A stretch of 64,000 nt of DNA from Bacteroides fluxus YIT 12057 (lineage in GTDB: Bacteria; Bacteroidota; Bacteroidia; Bacteroidales; Bacteroidaceae): the NCBI RefSeq assembly GCF_000195635.1, contig NZ_GL882625.1:1-64000 (forward strand), written 5' to 3'. Made by a program: the position numbers and the translations under genes. Shown in pieces: positions 9,433-17,170 of the stretch; the first letter of the stretch is position 1, and each line of letters opens with the position of its first letter. Below the pieces are notes generated by a model that saw only the letters and a program-made list of their open reading frames with translations, was not told where the DNA came from and searched no databases.

Positions 9433-9636
9433 GGGCGCGAAACAGCCCGGATTGATAGAAGCATCCGAGAGATTGATGACGATACCACAATCTTCTATTA
9501 TCTCTACCAACTCTTGAAAAGAATCTTCCCGCAAAGGTCCCCTGCCCAAAGGAATAATCTGATGCTTGCACTTTGCCAGGTAGTCCGTCAAGTTCTTCCC
9601 GACAAATCCGGAAGCGCCACTAATACCTATTCTCAT
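9433..9636 (-). pseudogene. 5' remnant of an NAD-dependent epimerase (TIGR01777/YfcH-like)
   Basis: Reading the minus strand from an ATG at 9636, the first 65 or so codons match the start of a TIGR01777-type epimerase: RIGISGASGFVGKNLTDYL (Rossmann GxxGxxG), then IVINLSDASINPG, the equivalent of the family's VINLAGASI. A whole family member is about 300 residues. Here similarity stops and the frame ends at 9388 inside the VOC gene on the other strand, so some 230 residues are missing. The upstream part (9637-9663) adds only a low-quality leader. Confidence 0.7.
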
Positions 9637-9764
9637 AACTGCAACTTTTTTACAAAACAACAAATCAGCCTGTTTTTTAGTTCGTAAAATCCCGTCTACA
9701 AGAAAAAGTCATTTTATACAGAATTAAAATCATCACTTTCCGCAGGGCATTCCTCTAAGTTTCC

Positions 9765-9772
9765 TATGTTTG
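9765..9772 (+). promoter_or_regulatory. Bacteroides -7 box TATGTTTG
   Basis: TATGTTTG lies 41 bp before the ATG of the GH28 gene at 9814, in a gap of otherwise AT-rich sequence. Confidence 0.55.
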
Positions 9773-9813
9773 CATTATTATTCAATCCTTGATTTTAAAC
9801 TTAATTTTTCAAC

Positions 9814-11112
9814 ATGAAATTCATCGCATTACTATTCACCGTATTCATTAGTTTACAAACCTTCGGTCAGGAAAAGTTTCCCGACGGAACTCCTATTCCC
9901 GATTGGTTCAGACAAAACAACATTGTCAATATAGAGACATTGGGAGGAAAATACCGGATCACCGACTACGGTGCAGTCAATGACAGTACCCTCCTGCAAA
10001 CGGAAAAAATACAAGCGGTCATTGACCTGGCTTCCCAAAAGGGAGGTGGTGTCATTATTATCCCCAAAGGTACCTTCCTCAGCGGTTCTCTTTTCTTCAA
10101 ACCGAGAACACATTTATATTTAGAAGAAGGCGCCATGCTGAAAGGCAGTGACGACATCAGCAACTTTGCGATTGTAGATACCCGCATCGAAGGTCAAAGT
10201 CTGAAATATTTTGCAGCGTTGGTCAATGCCGACCGGGTGGATGGCTTCACTATTTCCGGTAAAGGAACCATTAACGGCAACGGAGAACGTTACTGGAAAT
10301 CATTCTGGCTACGCCGCAAGGTCATTCCCAAATGCACCAATATGGATGAACTGCGTCCCCGGCTAATCTACATTTCCAACAGTAACGATGTGCAGCTTTC
10401 AGGGGTACATTTTATCAACTCTCCTTTTTGGACAACACACATTTATCGTTGCAACAATGTAAAACTGCTCGGCCTGCACATTTTTGCTCCATCAGCTCCG
10501 GTAAAGGCCCCGAGCAGCGATGCGGTTGACCTCGATGTATGCAAGAATGTATTGATAAAAAACTGCTATATGTCCGTAAACGATGATGCCGTAGCCTTGA
10601 AAGGCGGCAAAGGACCTTGGGCAGACAAGGACCCTAACAACGGTGGAAACAGCAACATTATCATTGAAGACTGTACATACGGTTTTTGCCATAGCGGACT
10701 GACGTTCGGAAGCGAGTCCGTCTATAACCGCAATATTATCCTACGCCGTTGCAAAATCAGTAATGCCAGCCGCCTGTTATGGCTGAAGATGCGTCCGGAT
10801 ACTCCCCAGCATTACGAATATATTTTGGTGGAAGACATTACGGGAAGTGCCAAAAGCTTTCTCTATATCAAACCTTGGACTCAGTTTTTTGACTTGAAAG
10901 GCCGTAAGGATATGCCAATGTCCTATTCCAACAATGTGACGATGCGCAATATTGACTTCAAGTGTGATGTATTCTTCAATGTCAGCCGATCTGACCAATA
11001 CCAGCTGAAAGACTTTACCTTCGAAAATCTGAATATCCGAGCAAAAGACGGAAAATGCGACAAGGAAATCATCTCAAACTTCAAGTGGGACAAAGTAAAA
11101 GTAAATAACTGA
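9814..11112 (+). CDS. Secreted glycoside hydrolase family 28 (polygalacturonase-like)
   Basis: A 432-residue parallel beta-helix enzyme predicted to cleave alpha-galacturonosyl linkages in pectin-type glycans. Signal peptide at 1-18 ending in TFGQ. The start of the helix, ITDYGAVNDSTLLQTEKIQAVID, matches the GH28/pectate-lyase fold. Catalytic region: SSDAVDLDVCKNVLI near 230, VNDDAVALKGG near 252 (paired Asp) and CHSGLTFGSE near 288, the equivalent of the GHG-type motif. It stands alone between a remnant gene and a bidirectional hairpin, about 40 kb from the polysaccharide locus at the far end of the window. Confidence 0.88.
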   Translation: MKFIALLFTVFISLQTFGQEKFPDGTPIPDWFRQNNIVNIETLGGKYRITDYGAVNDSTLLQTEKIQAVIDLASQKGGGVIIIPKGTFLSGSLFFKPRTHLYLEEGAMLKGSDDISNFAIVDTRIEGQSLKYFAALVNADRVDGFTISGKGTINGNGERYWKSFWLRRKVIPKCTNMDELRPRLIYISNSNDVQLSGVHFINSPFWTTHIYRCNNVKLLGLHIFAPSAPVKAPSSDAVDLDVCKNVLIKNCYMSVNDDAVALKGGKGPWADKDPNNGGNSNIIIEDCTYGFCHSGLTFGSESVYNRNIILRRCKISNASRLLWLKMRPDTPQHYEYILVEDITGSAKSFLYIKPWTQFFDLKGRKDMPMSYSNNVTMRNIDFKCDVFFNVSRSDQYQLKDFTFENLNIRAKDGKCDKEIISNFKWDKVKVNN

Positions 11113-11119
11113 TAATCCA

Positions 11120-11171
11120 TGATTAGTGATTTGTCTTATCTGTTCTGCATGAAAAGACAAATCACTAATCA
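11120..11171. terminator. Bidirectional hairpin between convergent genes
   Basis: Perfect 18-bp arms, 11120-11137 (TGATTAGTGATTTGTCTT) and 11154-11171, around a 16-nt loop. It sits between the convergent GH28 and endonuclease IV genes. There is no long T tract on either side, so intrinsic termination may be weak. Confidence 0.65.
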
Positions 11172-11178
11172 CCAATTA

Positions 11179-12012
11179 CTATTCAAAGCTTCTCAATAAC
11201 TTAATTTCTTCTGCCCAAAGAGATTCATCGGGTGTTTCCAAAATAACGGGCATGTCATTGAAACGTTCATCCTGCATGAAACGTCTAAAGAAATCCAGAC
11301 CAATCAACCCTTTTCCGATACTGTCATGACGATCTACCCTGGAGCCCATAGTTTTCTTGGAATCATTCAGGTGTATGCCGCGCAGATAACCGAAACCGAC
11401 TGTCGCATCAAACTCTCCGAATACTTTGTCATATTCATTCACGATATCATAACCGGCAGTAAAAGTGTGGCAAGTATCAAGACAGACTCCCACACGCGAT
11501 TTATCTTCTACCCGGTCAATGATATGCTTCAGTTGCCAAAACTCATTTCCTACATTGCTCCCCTGACCGGCAGTATTCTCGATTACTGCTGTAACACCCT
11601 TGGTCTTAGCTAAAGTCATATTAATGGATTCTGCCACCCGGTCTAAACATGTTTCCACAGAAATTTTATTCAGATGGCTGCCCGGATGAAAATTCAGCAG
11701 TTTCAGTCCCAGTTCTTCACAACGCTGCATTTCATCCAGAAAAGCGGCACGGCTTTTTTGCAGACCTTCTTCTTCGGGATGCCCCAAATTTATCAGATAA
11801 CTGTCATGAGGAAGGATATAGCGGGAGTCGAAACCGTACTTCTCGCAATTTTCCTTAAAAAGGCTGATACTTATATCACTCAGAGGCTTTGCCACCCACT
11901 GACGTTGGTTCTTGGTAAAGAGGGCGAATGCATTTGCCTCTATTTCGTGAGCATTGCCGGGAGCCTGTTCAACTCCGCCGCCGGCTGATACGTGTGCACC
12001 TATAAATTTCAT
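11179..12012 (-). CDS. nfo: Deoxyribonuclease IV (endonuclease IV)
   Basis: A 277-residue zinc-dependent AP endonuclease of base excision repair. Motifs in order: [10 protein letters not shown] at the N-terminus, [10 protein letters not shown] near 104, [13 protein letters not shown] near 140, [14 protein letters not shown] near 175, [20 protein letters not shown] near 214 and VILETP near 259, together giving the three-zinc site. Length is standard. It lies 43 bp downstream of an MGMT-family gene on the same strand, making a small DNA-repair unit. Confidence 0.95.
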   Translation of the reverse strand: MKFIGAHVSAGGGVEQAPGNAHEIEANAFALFTKNQRQWVAKPLSDISISLFKENCEKYGFDSRYILPHDSYLINLGHPEEEGLQKSRAAFLDEMQRCEELGLKLLNFHPGSHLNKISVETCLDRVAESINMTLAKTKGVTAVIENTAGQGSNVGNEFWQLKHIIDRVEDKSRVGVCLDTCHTFTAGYDIVNEYDKVFGEFDATVGFGYLRGIHLNDSKKTMGSRVDRHDSIGKGLIGLDFFRRFMQDERFNDMPVILETPDESLWAEEIKLLRSFE

Positions 12013-12055
12013 AATTCTATTATATTTAGTAAACCATGTCTGTTTCTACAGAAGA

Positions 12056-12364
12056 TTATTCTTTCATAAATTCCCATTGGGACACCTTCATGTCCACACA
12101 CCCGTTTCCGCGGAACTTTACACCTTCACTTTCCAGTAATCCCCGCTGTTCCTCCCAAAAAGGAACCAATCTTCCCTGGCTGTTCACCACCCTATGGCAA
12201 GGCAGCCCCAAGCCTGAAGATGCATTGCGCAAAGCATGCCCTACCATACGGGAATATTGAGGTTTTCCCAAAAGATAAGCTATTTGCCCGTAAGTGAGCA
12301 CACGTCCCGGGGGGATGGCGGCAACTACATTATAAACTTCCTTCTGAAAGAGATCCTTATCCAT
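12056..12364 (-). CDS. MGMT family protein (single alkyltransferase DNA-binding domain)
   Basis: A 102-residue stand-alone version of the C-terminal domain of O6-alkylguanine-DNA alkyltransferase. It shows VYNVVAAIPPGRVLTYGQIA (DNA-binding helix region), VGHALRNASS (Arg finger region) and the active-site segment GLPCHRVVNSQGRL near 53-66. The alkyl-acceptor Cys is kept, unlike alkyltransferase-like (ATL) proteins where it is Trp or Ala, but the usual N-terminal domain is absent, so repair activity is not certain. It is followed by nfo, consistent with a role in alkylation or base damage. A promoter box lies 19 bp upstream. Confidence 0.85.
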   Translation of the reverse strand: MDKDLFQKEVYNVVAAIPPGRVLTYGQIAYLLGKPQYSRMVGHALRNASSGLGLPCHRVVNSQGRLVPFWEEQRGLLESEGVKFRGNGCVDMKVSQWEFMKE

Positions 12365-12383
12365 GAAATCTTATTTTTCAAGG

Positions 12384-12391
12384 CAAAGATA
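12384..12391 (-). promoter_or_regulatory. Bacteroides -7 box TATCTTTG (minus strand)
   Basis: CAAAGATA on the plus strand reads TATCTTTG on the minus strand, 19 bp before the MGMT-type ATG. Its expected -33 position falls inside the hairpin at 12398-12443. Confidence 0.6.
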
Positions 12392-12397
12392 ACGCAA

Positions 12398-12443
12398 ACC
12401 TCGGCAGAATAAAATAAACAAGTTCATTTTATTCTGCCGAGGT
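12398..12443 (-). terminator. Terminator hairpin after the PepSY-like gene
   Basis: Perfect 18-bp arms, 12398-12415 (ACCTCGGCAGAATAAAAT) and 12426-12443, with a 10-nt loop, 54 bp after the stop of the minus-strand PepSY-like gene. Only a short TTTG follows, so termination may rely on stem strength. Confidence 0.7.
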
Positions 12444-12497
12444 GCGACTTATTTTCGTTTTCCAAACAAAAACATGACCGGAGATAGGCAGGCCTGT

Positions 12498-12980
12498 TTA
12501 CAAGAATGTACTTGCACCGAGGATATTATACATATAAGTCACATTGCGAACGCGTATTATCCCACCATCCGGAGTAAACAATATCTGATATTTAGTCTGA
12601 CTGTTCGCCATACCGACTTCTACAGCTACAATAGATTGCCATTCGGGAAACTGAACCCACGTTACATTCTGTACCATACCACCGGAATATTCACTGGCAG
12701 CAAAGGCGTTATATACAGCAGCAGGCACTTCATCCATGGTCGCCCAATCCGTCTGTTTCATCACCCATTGGGCATTAGCGCCAAACCATACCCTTGTATC
12801 GAAACCGTTCCTCATAAAATCCGCAACATAATAGGATCCATCTTGCGACCAGGCAATATCATTCGCCGCAGGATACATTTTTTTAAGCGCTTCCTGTACG
12901 TTGACAGGAGCCCAATCGGCAAAGGCCGAAACCGACGCCGCCAGCATCAGTATCAAAAAAGAAAACTTCAATTTACTCAT
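12498..12980 (-). CDS. Secreted PepSY-like (beta-lactamase-inhibitor-like) protein
   Basis: A 160-residue exported protein with a signal peptide (1-21, ending SVSAFA), followed by one and a half PepSY-like units of the kind found in tandem in Bacteroides (PF11396 type): VQEALKKMYPAANDIAWSQDGSYYVADF near 28 and ATMDEVPAAVYNAFAASEYSGG near 80. These small periplasmic proteins are common in gut Bacteroidota; their molecular role is not established. It is a single-gene unit closed by a strong hairpin. I do not see a clear TAnnTTTG promoter, but a 17-bp palindrome lies at 13031-13047 in its upstream region. Confidence 0.8.
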   Translation of the reverse strand: MSKLKFSFLILMLAASVSAFADWAPVNVQEALKKMYPAANDIAWSQDGSYYVADFMRNGFDTRVWFGANAQWVMKQTDWATMDEVPAAVYNAFAASEYSGGMVQNVTWVQFPEWQSIVAVEVGMANSQTKYQILFTPDGGIIRVRNVTYMYNILGASTFL

Positions 12981-13030
12981 ATCGTATCGGATTATTGTTA
13001 TCCGTAGCTAAACAAGAGTAATCCAAAGAA

Positions 13031-13047
13031 TGTTTCCCGGGGAAACA
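13031..13047. promoter_or_regulatory. 17-bp perfect palindrome, possible operator
   Basis: TGTTTCCCGGGGAAACA is an 8-1-8 perfect dyad, 51 bp upstream of the PepSY-like gene (minus) and 42 bp upstream of the promoter of the broken acetyltransferase gene (plus). Its placement between divergent units suits a transcription-factor site. Confidence 0.4.
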
Positions 13048-13088
13048 AGAATCCATACCTGTTGGTGGAATTATACAAGTATTCTTAC

Positions 13089-13096
13089 TATCTTTG
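13089..13096 (+). promoter_or_regulatory. Bacteroides -7 box TATCTTTG
   Basis: TATCTTTG upstream of the acetyltransferase remnant at 13185; apparently the surviving promoter of the broken gene, and able to read into the next gene. Confidence 0.5.
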
Positions 13097-13184
13097 CTTC
13101 TTGAAGGCGAAACAGCAAACAGAGATACAGTACAAAAAGAGAACAGAAAGTTATCAATCGGAGAACTCAACCAAAACAAATATC

Positions 13185-13298
13185 ATGAAATTCCTTACAC
13201 TCACACCAGAAAACATATCTACCGAGCATTTATGTTGCACAATTGGCGACAAAAGATGCTCCAATCAAAATAAAATTCTATATTTGCATTCCATGTGA
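13185..13298 (+). pseudogene. N-terminal remnant of a YoaP-like GNAT acetyltransferase
   Basis: The first 26 or so codons from the ATG at 13185 read FLTLTPENISTEHLCCTIGD, which matches the conserved beginning of YoaP-type acetyltransferases (ITPENI..EHICCAI). The family is about 230-250 residues. Here the match ends near 13265, and the frame stops at 13298 after running through the promoter of the following gene, so nearly the whole enzyme is deleted. Confidence 0.65.
13279..13286 (+). promoter_or_regulatory. Bacteroides -7 box TATATTTG
   Basis: TATATTTG, 26 bp before the ATG at 13313. Confidence 0.6.
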
Positions 13299-13312
13299 AT
13301 GAATAGCAATTT

Positions 13313-13666
13313 ATGTCCCGTATAGAACAAGAAAAACAAACCGTAGAGCAAATGATACGGCTATATTGCCGGAAAAAAGAAGGCAACAAGAAACTATGTC
13401 CCCAATGTCGCGAACTATTGGACTATTCACATGCACGACTTTCCCGCTGTCCTTTCGGAGAAAAAAAATCCACGTGCAAACTTTGCACCATTCATTGCTA
13501 CAAACCGGAAATGAAAGAACGGATGCGTGAAGTAATGCGGTATGCTGGGCCCCGAATGTTGTTTTATCATCCTGCCGCAGCATTCCGCCACTTATGGAGA
13601 GAATGCCTGTGTCAGAATCTGACTAAGCGTTTGGGAGATCCGTGCCAAGAACAAGAAAAACAGTAA
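13313..13666 (+). CDS. YgbA_NO family (nitrous oxide-stimulated promoter family) protein
   Basis: A 117-residue Cys-rich protein of the family named after E. coli YgbA, which is induced under nitrosative stress; the biochemical role is not settled. Visible features are the Cys pairs LCPQCREL near 29, SRCPFG near 46, CKLCTIHCYKPEMKERMREVMRYAGPRM near 56-83 and the C-terminal HPAAAFRHLWRE, all typical of the family. The four-plus Cys residues could hold a metal or iron-sulfur centre (inference). Its last 55 bases overlap the 3' end of a convergent gene. Confidence 0.88.
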   Translation: MSRIEQEKQTVEQMIRLYCRKKEGNKKLCPQCRELLDYSHARLSRCPFGEKKSTCKLCTIHCYKPEMKERMREVMRYAGPRMLFYHPAAAFRHLWRECLCQNLTKRLGDPCQEQEKQ

Positions 13667-13818
13667 ACCTCACTCAAATCATATCCCTCCAACGAGGCTG
13701 TTGCGTCCTTTGGCACAATCTCCCCTTTGTCAGAGACATAAACAGGCAGGCGTTCCCCACGCTCGTTCATCACAAAAAATGCCCCCACCTTACATTGGGG
13801 GCATAACATTTTACGCAT
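13612..13818 (-). CDS. Small zinc-ribbon-like protein
   Basis: A 68-residue protein with two Cys-x2-Cys knuckles, MLCPQC at 4-9 and YCFSCSWHG near 53-61, separated by a hydrophilic stretch, so a zinc ribbon is likely. I do not recognise a named family. It starts 2 bp after the MaoC stop on the same strand, so it is likely cotranscribed and coupled. Early codons form a 9-bp-arm hairpin (13779-13787 with 13796-13804). Its 3' end overlaps the convergent YgbA_NO gene by 55 bp. Confidence 0.7.
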   Translation of the reverse strand: MRKMLCPQCKVGAFFVMNERGERLPVYVSDKGEIVPKDATASLEGYDLSEVYCFSCSWHGSPKRLVRF

Positions 13819-13820
13819 AA

Positions 13821-14285
13821 TCAGTTGAAATAATAAAGGAATATTGCCACTCCTTCGAGCGCTTTCTTTTTCTCACCCTGGATTTCGATGGCAAACTTGA
13901 TTTCCGCCTTGGCAACTCCACGCAAATTCGCCAGAGACTGCAATTCTGCAACAAGCCGGATACTCTGTCCGGATAATACAGCCTGCCCGAATTTCATCTT
14001 ATCCATGCCATAGTTAATCATCATCTTCAGGTTATTCACCTCAATAATCTGGTTCCACAAGTAAGGCAACATAGACAAAGTCAGATATCCATGCGCTATG
14101 GTACTTTTAAAGGGGCTCTCCACTTTAGCACGTTCCGGTTCCACATGAATCCACTGGTGATCCAAAGTTGCATCGGCAAAAAGATTGATACGCTCCTGCG
14201 GAAGTTCCACATAGTCTGAAACACCAATTTGCCGGCCTACCAGCTTTTCAAAATCCTCATACGAGTTGATAATCACTTTTTCCAT
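13821..14285 (-). CDS. MaoC family dehydratase
   Basis: A 154-residue single hot-dog protein expected to hydrate an enoyl-CoA or similar thioester. The hydratase motif is present: FADATLDHQWIHVEPERAKVESPF then STIAHGYLTLSMLP (about 36-74), with the catalytic Asp and His. Length is typical of the R-specific enoyl-CoA hydratase/NodN-like type. It is followed immediately by the small zinc-ribbon gene. Substrate unknown. Confidence 0.9.
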   Translation of the reverse strand: MEKVIINSYEDFEKLVGRQIGVSDYVELPQERINLFADATLDHQWIHVEPERAKVESPFKSTIAHGYLTLSMLPYLWNQIIEVNNLKMMINYGMDKMKFGQAVLSGQSIRLVAELQSLANLRGVAKAEIKFAIEIQGEKKKALEGVAIFLYYFN

Positions 14286-14409
14286 TATTTTTTGATATTA
14301 TTTAATAAATGAATCCCGTCCCATACCCGACAAGTATCGTCAGTTTCCACTGAAACGGACAATACGTCCGTCTTCATACCCTTTCTTTCCGAGACGTAAA
14401 AAACGGTAA

Positions 14410-14417
14410 CAAATATA
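14410..14417 (-). promoter_or_regulatory. Possible -7 box TATATTTG (minus strand)
   Basis: Plus-strand CAAATATA reads TATATTTG on the minus strand, 124 bp before the MaoC start. This would give a long leader and is the best match in the divergent gap. Confidence 0.4.
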
Positions 14418-14526
14418 CTTTTAATTCCAGCAAGTGCAAAACGCAGGCATACCTTTTTCGCATTCAAAAAATCATATTTATTCTTATTTCTGGCTTCTGT
14501 CACCACATATATATCTGAAAATAACG

Positions 14527-14534
14527 TATATTTG
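14527..14534 (+). promoter_or_regulatory. Bacteroides -7 box TATATTTG
   Basis: TATATTTG, 92 bp before the SDR start at 14627 and 20 bp before a possible earlier in-frame ATG at 14555. Confidence 0.55.
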
Positions 14535-14626
14535 CGTTGTTCTTGTTATCAAATATGATGACTAATGCCAATATGGAGCAATCTTGTTCCACTACCCTGA
14601 CGAAAAAACAGAAAACAAATTCTACC

Positions 14627-15352
14627 ATGAAACATGCCATTATTGTAGGCGCCACCTCCGGCATAGGAAAAGAAGTAGCCAAATTGCTGGTACAGCAAGG
14701 ATGGCACATAGGAATTGCCGGCAGAAGGACAGAAGCTTTGAAGACCCTGCAAACCGGTGCCCCCACCCAAATTGATATACAGCAAATAGATGTAACGGAT
14801 GAGGATGCCCCCGCACGATTACAGCAGTTGATAGAGAGACTGGGAGATATGGACCTTTTTCTCCTCAGTTCCGGAGTAGGTTTCCAGAACCGGGATTTGA
14901 ACCCGGAAACAGAGTTGGATACGGCGCGTACCAATGTGGAAGGATTTATCCGTATGGTAACCTGCGCATTCAACTATTTCAAAAAGAGAGGATGCGGACA
15001 CATTGCCGTCATCAGTTCCATTGCAGGGACCAAAGGCCTGGGAGTTGCTCCCTCATACTCTGCCACCAAGCGGTTCCAGAACACCTATATAGATGCATTG
15101 GCACAATTATCGGGCATGCAGCATCTTAATATTCACTTTACGGATATCCGCCCGGGCTTTGTTGCCACCGACCTATTAAGAAACGGCAAGTACCCTATGC
15201 TGATGCAAGCAGATAGCGTGGCACGGCACATAGTCAATGCCTTACACCGGAAAAAGCGAATAGCCGTCATTGACGGACGCTACCGGATATTGGTATTCTT
15301 CTGGCGGATGATTCCACGATGGTTATGGGAAAGGTTGCCCATAAAGAATTGA
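14627..15352 (+). CDS. SDR family NAD(P)-dependent oxidoreductase
   Basis: A 241-residue short-chain dehydrogenase. It opens directly with the Rossmann motif HAIIVGATSGIGKEVAKLL, which is why I prefer the ATG at 14627 over in-frame ATGs at 14555, 14558 and 14573. Other motifs: LLSSGVGFQN (the NNAG position is degenerate to SSGVG), the Ser in IAVISSIAGTKG and catalytic YSATKRFQNTYIDAL near 145. The C-terminus is basic and hydrophobic (YRILVFFWRMIPRWLWERL), suggesting membrane contact, as in DltE/YqjQ-like SDRs. Substrate unknown. Confidence 0.88.
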   Translation: MKHAIIVGATSGIGKEVAKLLVQQGWHIGIAGRRTEALKTLQTGAPTQIDIQQIDVTDEDAPARLQQLIERLGDMDLFLLSSGVGFQNRDLNPETELDTARTNVEGFIRMVTCAFNYFKKRGCGHIAVISSIAGTKGLGVAPSYSATKRFQNTYIDALAQLSGMQHLNIHFTDIRPGFVATDLLRNGKYPMLMQADSVARHIVNALHRKKRIAVIDGRYRILVFFWRMIPRWLWERLPIKN

Positions 15353-15391
15353 TTTCGTATCTTCACGCCACAAAACATAAACAGTCCCAAC

Positions 15392-16372
15392 ATGAAAAGA
15401 AATTCAAAACACATAGCAGTTACAGCCGCCATCGCCTTATGCGCCGGTTCCACCCTACCCTTCCTTGCCGGAAGCAGCACCCTGGACCCGGAACGTGACT
15501 CGGTAAAATCCGAAGTGCCTTACTGCGTGACCTCTCCCGCCGTACCGGAGAAAATCTCCTTTGCCGGACAAGAAATAGACTTGTTGCGCTACGACCACCG
15601 TGAACGCATGGACCGTGAACTGATGTCCTTCACGTATATGCACTCCACCACCATGCTCACCGTGAAACGTGCCAATCGGTATTTCCCCGTCATAGAACCC
15701 ATACTGAAAGCCAACGGACTGCCTGATGACTTCAAATATCTGGCCGTAATAGAAAGTAATCTCAATCCTCTCGCCAAGTCACCTGCAGGCGCATCCGGCT
15801 TATGGCAGTTCATGCCTGCCACAGGGCGAGAATTCGGATTGGAAGTGAACAGCAACATTGATGAACGTTACCACATAGAGAAAGAGACAAAAGCAGCCTG
15901 CGAATATTTGAAAAAGGCCTATGCCAAGTATGGCAACTGGCTTTGCGTGGCCGCCGCATATAATGCCGGGCAAGGCCGCATCTCCACTCAATTGCAGAAA
16001 CAGATGGTGGATCAGGCCGCCGATTTGTGGCTGGTGGAAGAGACATCACGCTATATGTTCCGTCTGTTGGCAGCCAAAGCCGTTATCAGTAATCCGCAGC
16101 AATATGGGTTCCTGCTGAAACGCGAACATCTCTATCCACCAATTCCCTACACGGAAGTCAGCGTTAACTCGGGCATAGACAATCTGGCCCGATTCGCCAA
16201 AAGCAAAGGTATCACCTATGCCCAACTCAAAGACGCCAATCCGTGGCTGCGTGACATCACTCTAATGAACAAAAGCGGACGTACATACATATTGAAGATA
16301 CCTACACAGGCAGGCATGCACTACAATCCCAAAAAGACAGTGCCCTACAACAAGAAGTGGGTAATCAACTAA
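15392..16372 (+). CDS. Lytic transglycosylase with C-terminal LysM-like region
   Basis: A 326-residue exported murein lyase of the MltD/Slt type that cleaves MurNAc-GlcNAc bonds to form 1,6-anhydro ends. An N-terminal signal-like helix (9-25) leads to a linker and the SLT domain: AVIESNLNPLAKSPAGASGLWQFMPATG near 117-144 (catalytic Glu in ESN) and AAAYNAGQGRI near 188. The end (NLARFAKSKGITYAQLKDAN...YILKIP) reads as a LysM-like peptidoglycan-binding module. A degenerate -7 box TATCTTCA lies at 15358-15365. Convergent with the DNA repair pair 15 bp downstream. Confidence 0.9.
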   Translation: MKRNSKHIAVTAAIALCAGSTLPFLAGSSTLDPERDSVKSEVPYCVTSPAVPEKISFAGQEIDLLRYDHRERMDRELMSFTYMHSTTMLTVKRANRYFPVIEPILKANGLPDDFKYLAVIESNLNPLAKSPAGASGLWQFMPATGREFGLEVNSNIDERYHIEKETKAACEYLKKAYAKYGNWLCVAAAYNAGQGRISTQLQKQMVDQAADLWLVEETSRYMFRLLAAKAVISNPQQYGFLLKREHLYPPIPYTEVSVNSGIDNLARFAKSKGITYAQLKDANPWLRDITLMNKSGRTYILKIPTQAGMHYNPKKTVPYNKKWVIN

Positions 16373-16387
16373 AACAGAAAAGAGATT

Positions 16388-17170
16388 TTAGCTCCGGTTT
16401 GTCTGCTTCTCTGTGATATACTTCCAGTAACGCACCGGCATATCCTGCCTGTGCTTCCTGGGATTAAGCCGTTCCTTAATGCAGATAGCCTTAAAATATG
16501 TTTTCCACAGAGACTGGAAAAGCTTTTCATCCTTGTCCATCACACTCTCGTCCAGCAATCCGGTAACAAGATGCCCTTCACGGCTATCTTCATCAAAAGT
16601 CACTTCACGTACTTCCTTCAAGTCATAATAATACCCATAGGCACGTTTGATATCATAAATCAGCCATCGTTGGTCGGCAAAGCGATCCTTAAAATGTCCT
16701 GTAACCAAAGGAAGAGCATTCTTTTCCGGTTCCACAGCAGCAAAAAAAGTTCCGTCCGCCGCTTTCTGAAAACGTACAAACTGAAGCAGGCGCAAACGTT
16801 CCCAATCCACACGCTTCCACATACGCGAAAAGGCCAGTACATCAGGATCGGAAAAGTTTGTCTCAATGGAACGGGGAGCATCTATAGCTTTACGGATGTA
16901 ACGAAACAAAAGCAAAGCGGTTTCCTCTTCTTCAGCCAACCAACACTGGGCCAGACAAGTCAAGGCAGATGACGAAAGTTTCTTTTGCAACCCACGCCAC
17001 ACGCGCCCCGACTTTTCTTCATCGGTCATTACGGTAAAGACTTCATCATGAAACAAGGGCAACGGCTCTCCCACCGGAAGCAAGGCATCCGGAAAAGTGC
17101 GACGTGAATAAGCCTCAAAGACAGAAGTCAGCAATCCTTCGAACGTATTATCATATAGAAAGATGGTCAT
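16388..17170 (-). CDS. TIGR03915 family putative DNA repair protein (DUF4130)
   Basis: A 260-residue protein that in many bacteria is encoded next to, or fused with, the radical-SAM partner found here. The start, IFLYDNTFEGLLTSVFEAY, and the middle, RMWKRVDWERLRLLQFVRFQ, are characteristic, as is DQRWLIYDIKRAYGYYYDL near 168. No catalytic motif is assigned in the family. Its ATG overlaps the stop of the radical SAM gene by 4 bases, so the two are translated together. A C-terminal basic stretch (NPRKHRQDMPVRYWKYI) is typical. Confidence 0.9.
   Translation of the reverse strand: MTIFLYDNTFEGLLTSVFEAYSRRTFPDALLPVGEPLPLFHDEVFTVMTDEEKSGRVWRGLQKKLSSSALTCLAQCWLAEEEETALLLFRYIRKAIDAPRSIETNFSDPDVLAFSRMWKRVDWERLRLLQFVRFQKAADGTFFAAVEPEKNALPLVTGHFKDRFADQRWLIYDIKRAYGYYYDLKEVREVTFDEDSREGHLVTGLLDESVMDKDEKLFQSLWKTYFKAICIKERLNPRKHRQDMPVRYWKYITEKQTNRS

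Noticed and set aside
14285-14506. A minus-strand frame of 73 codons upstream of the MaoC gene
   Set aside because: No motif, contains the likely promoter (14410-14417) and sits in a divergent gap.
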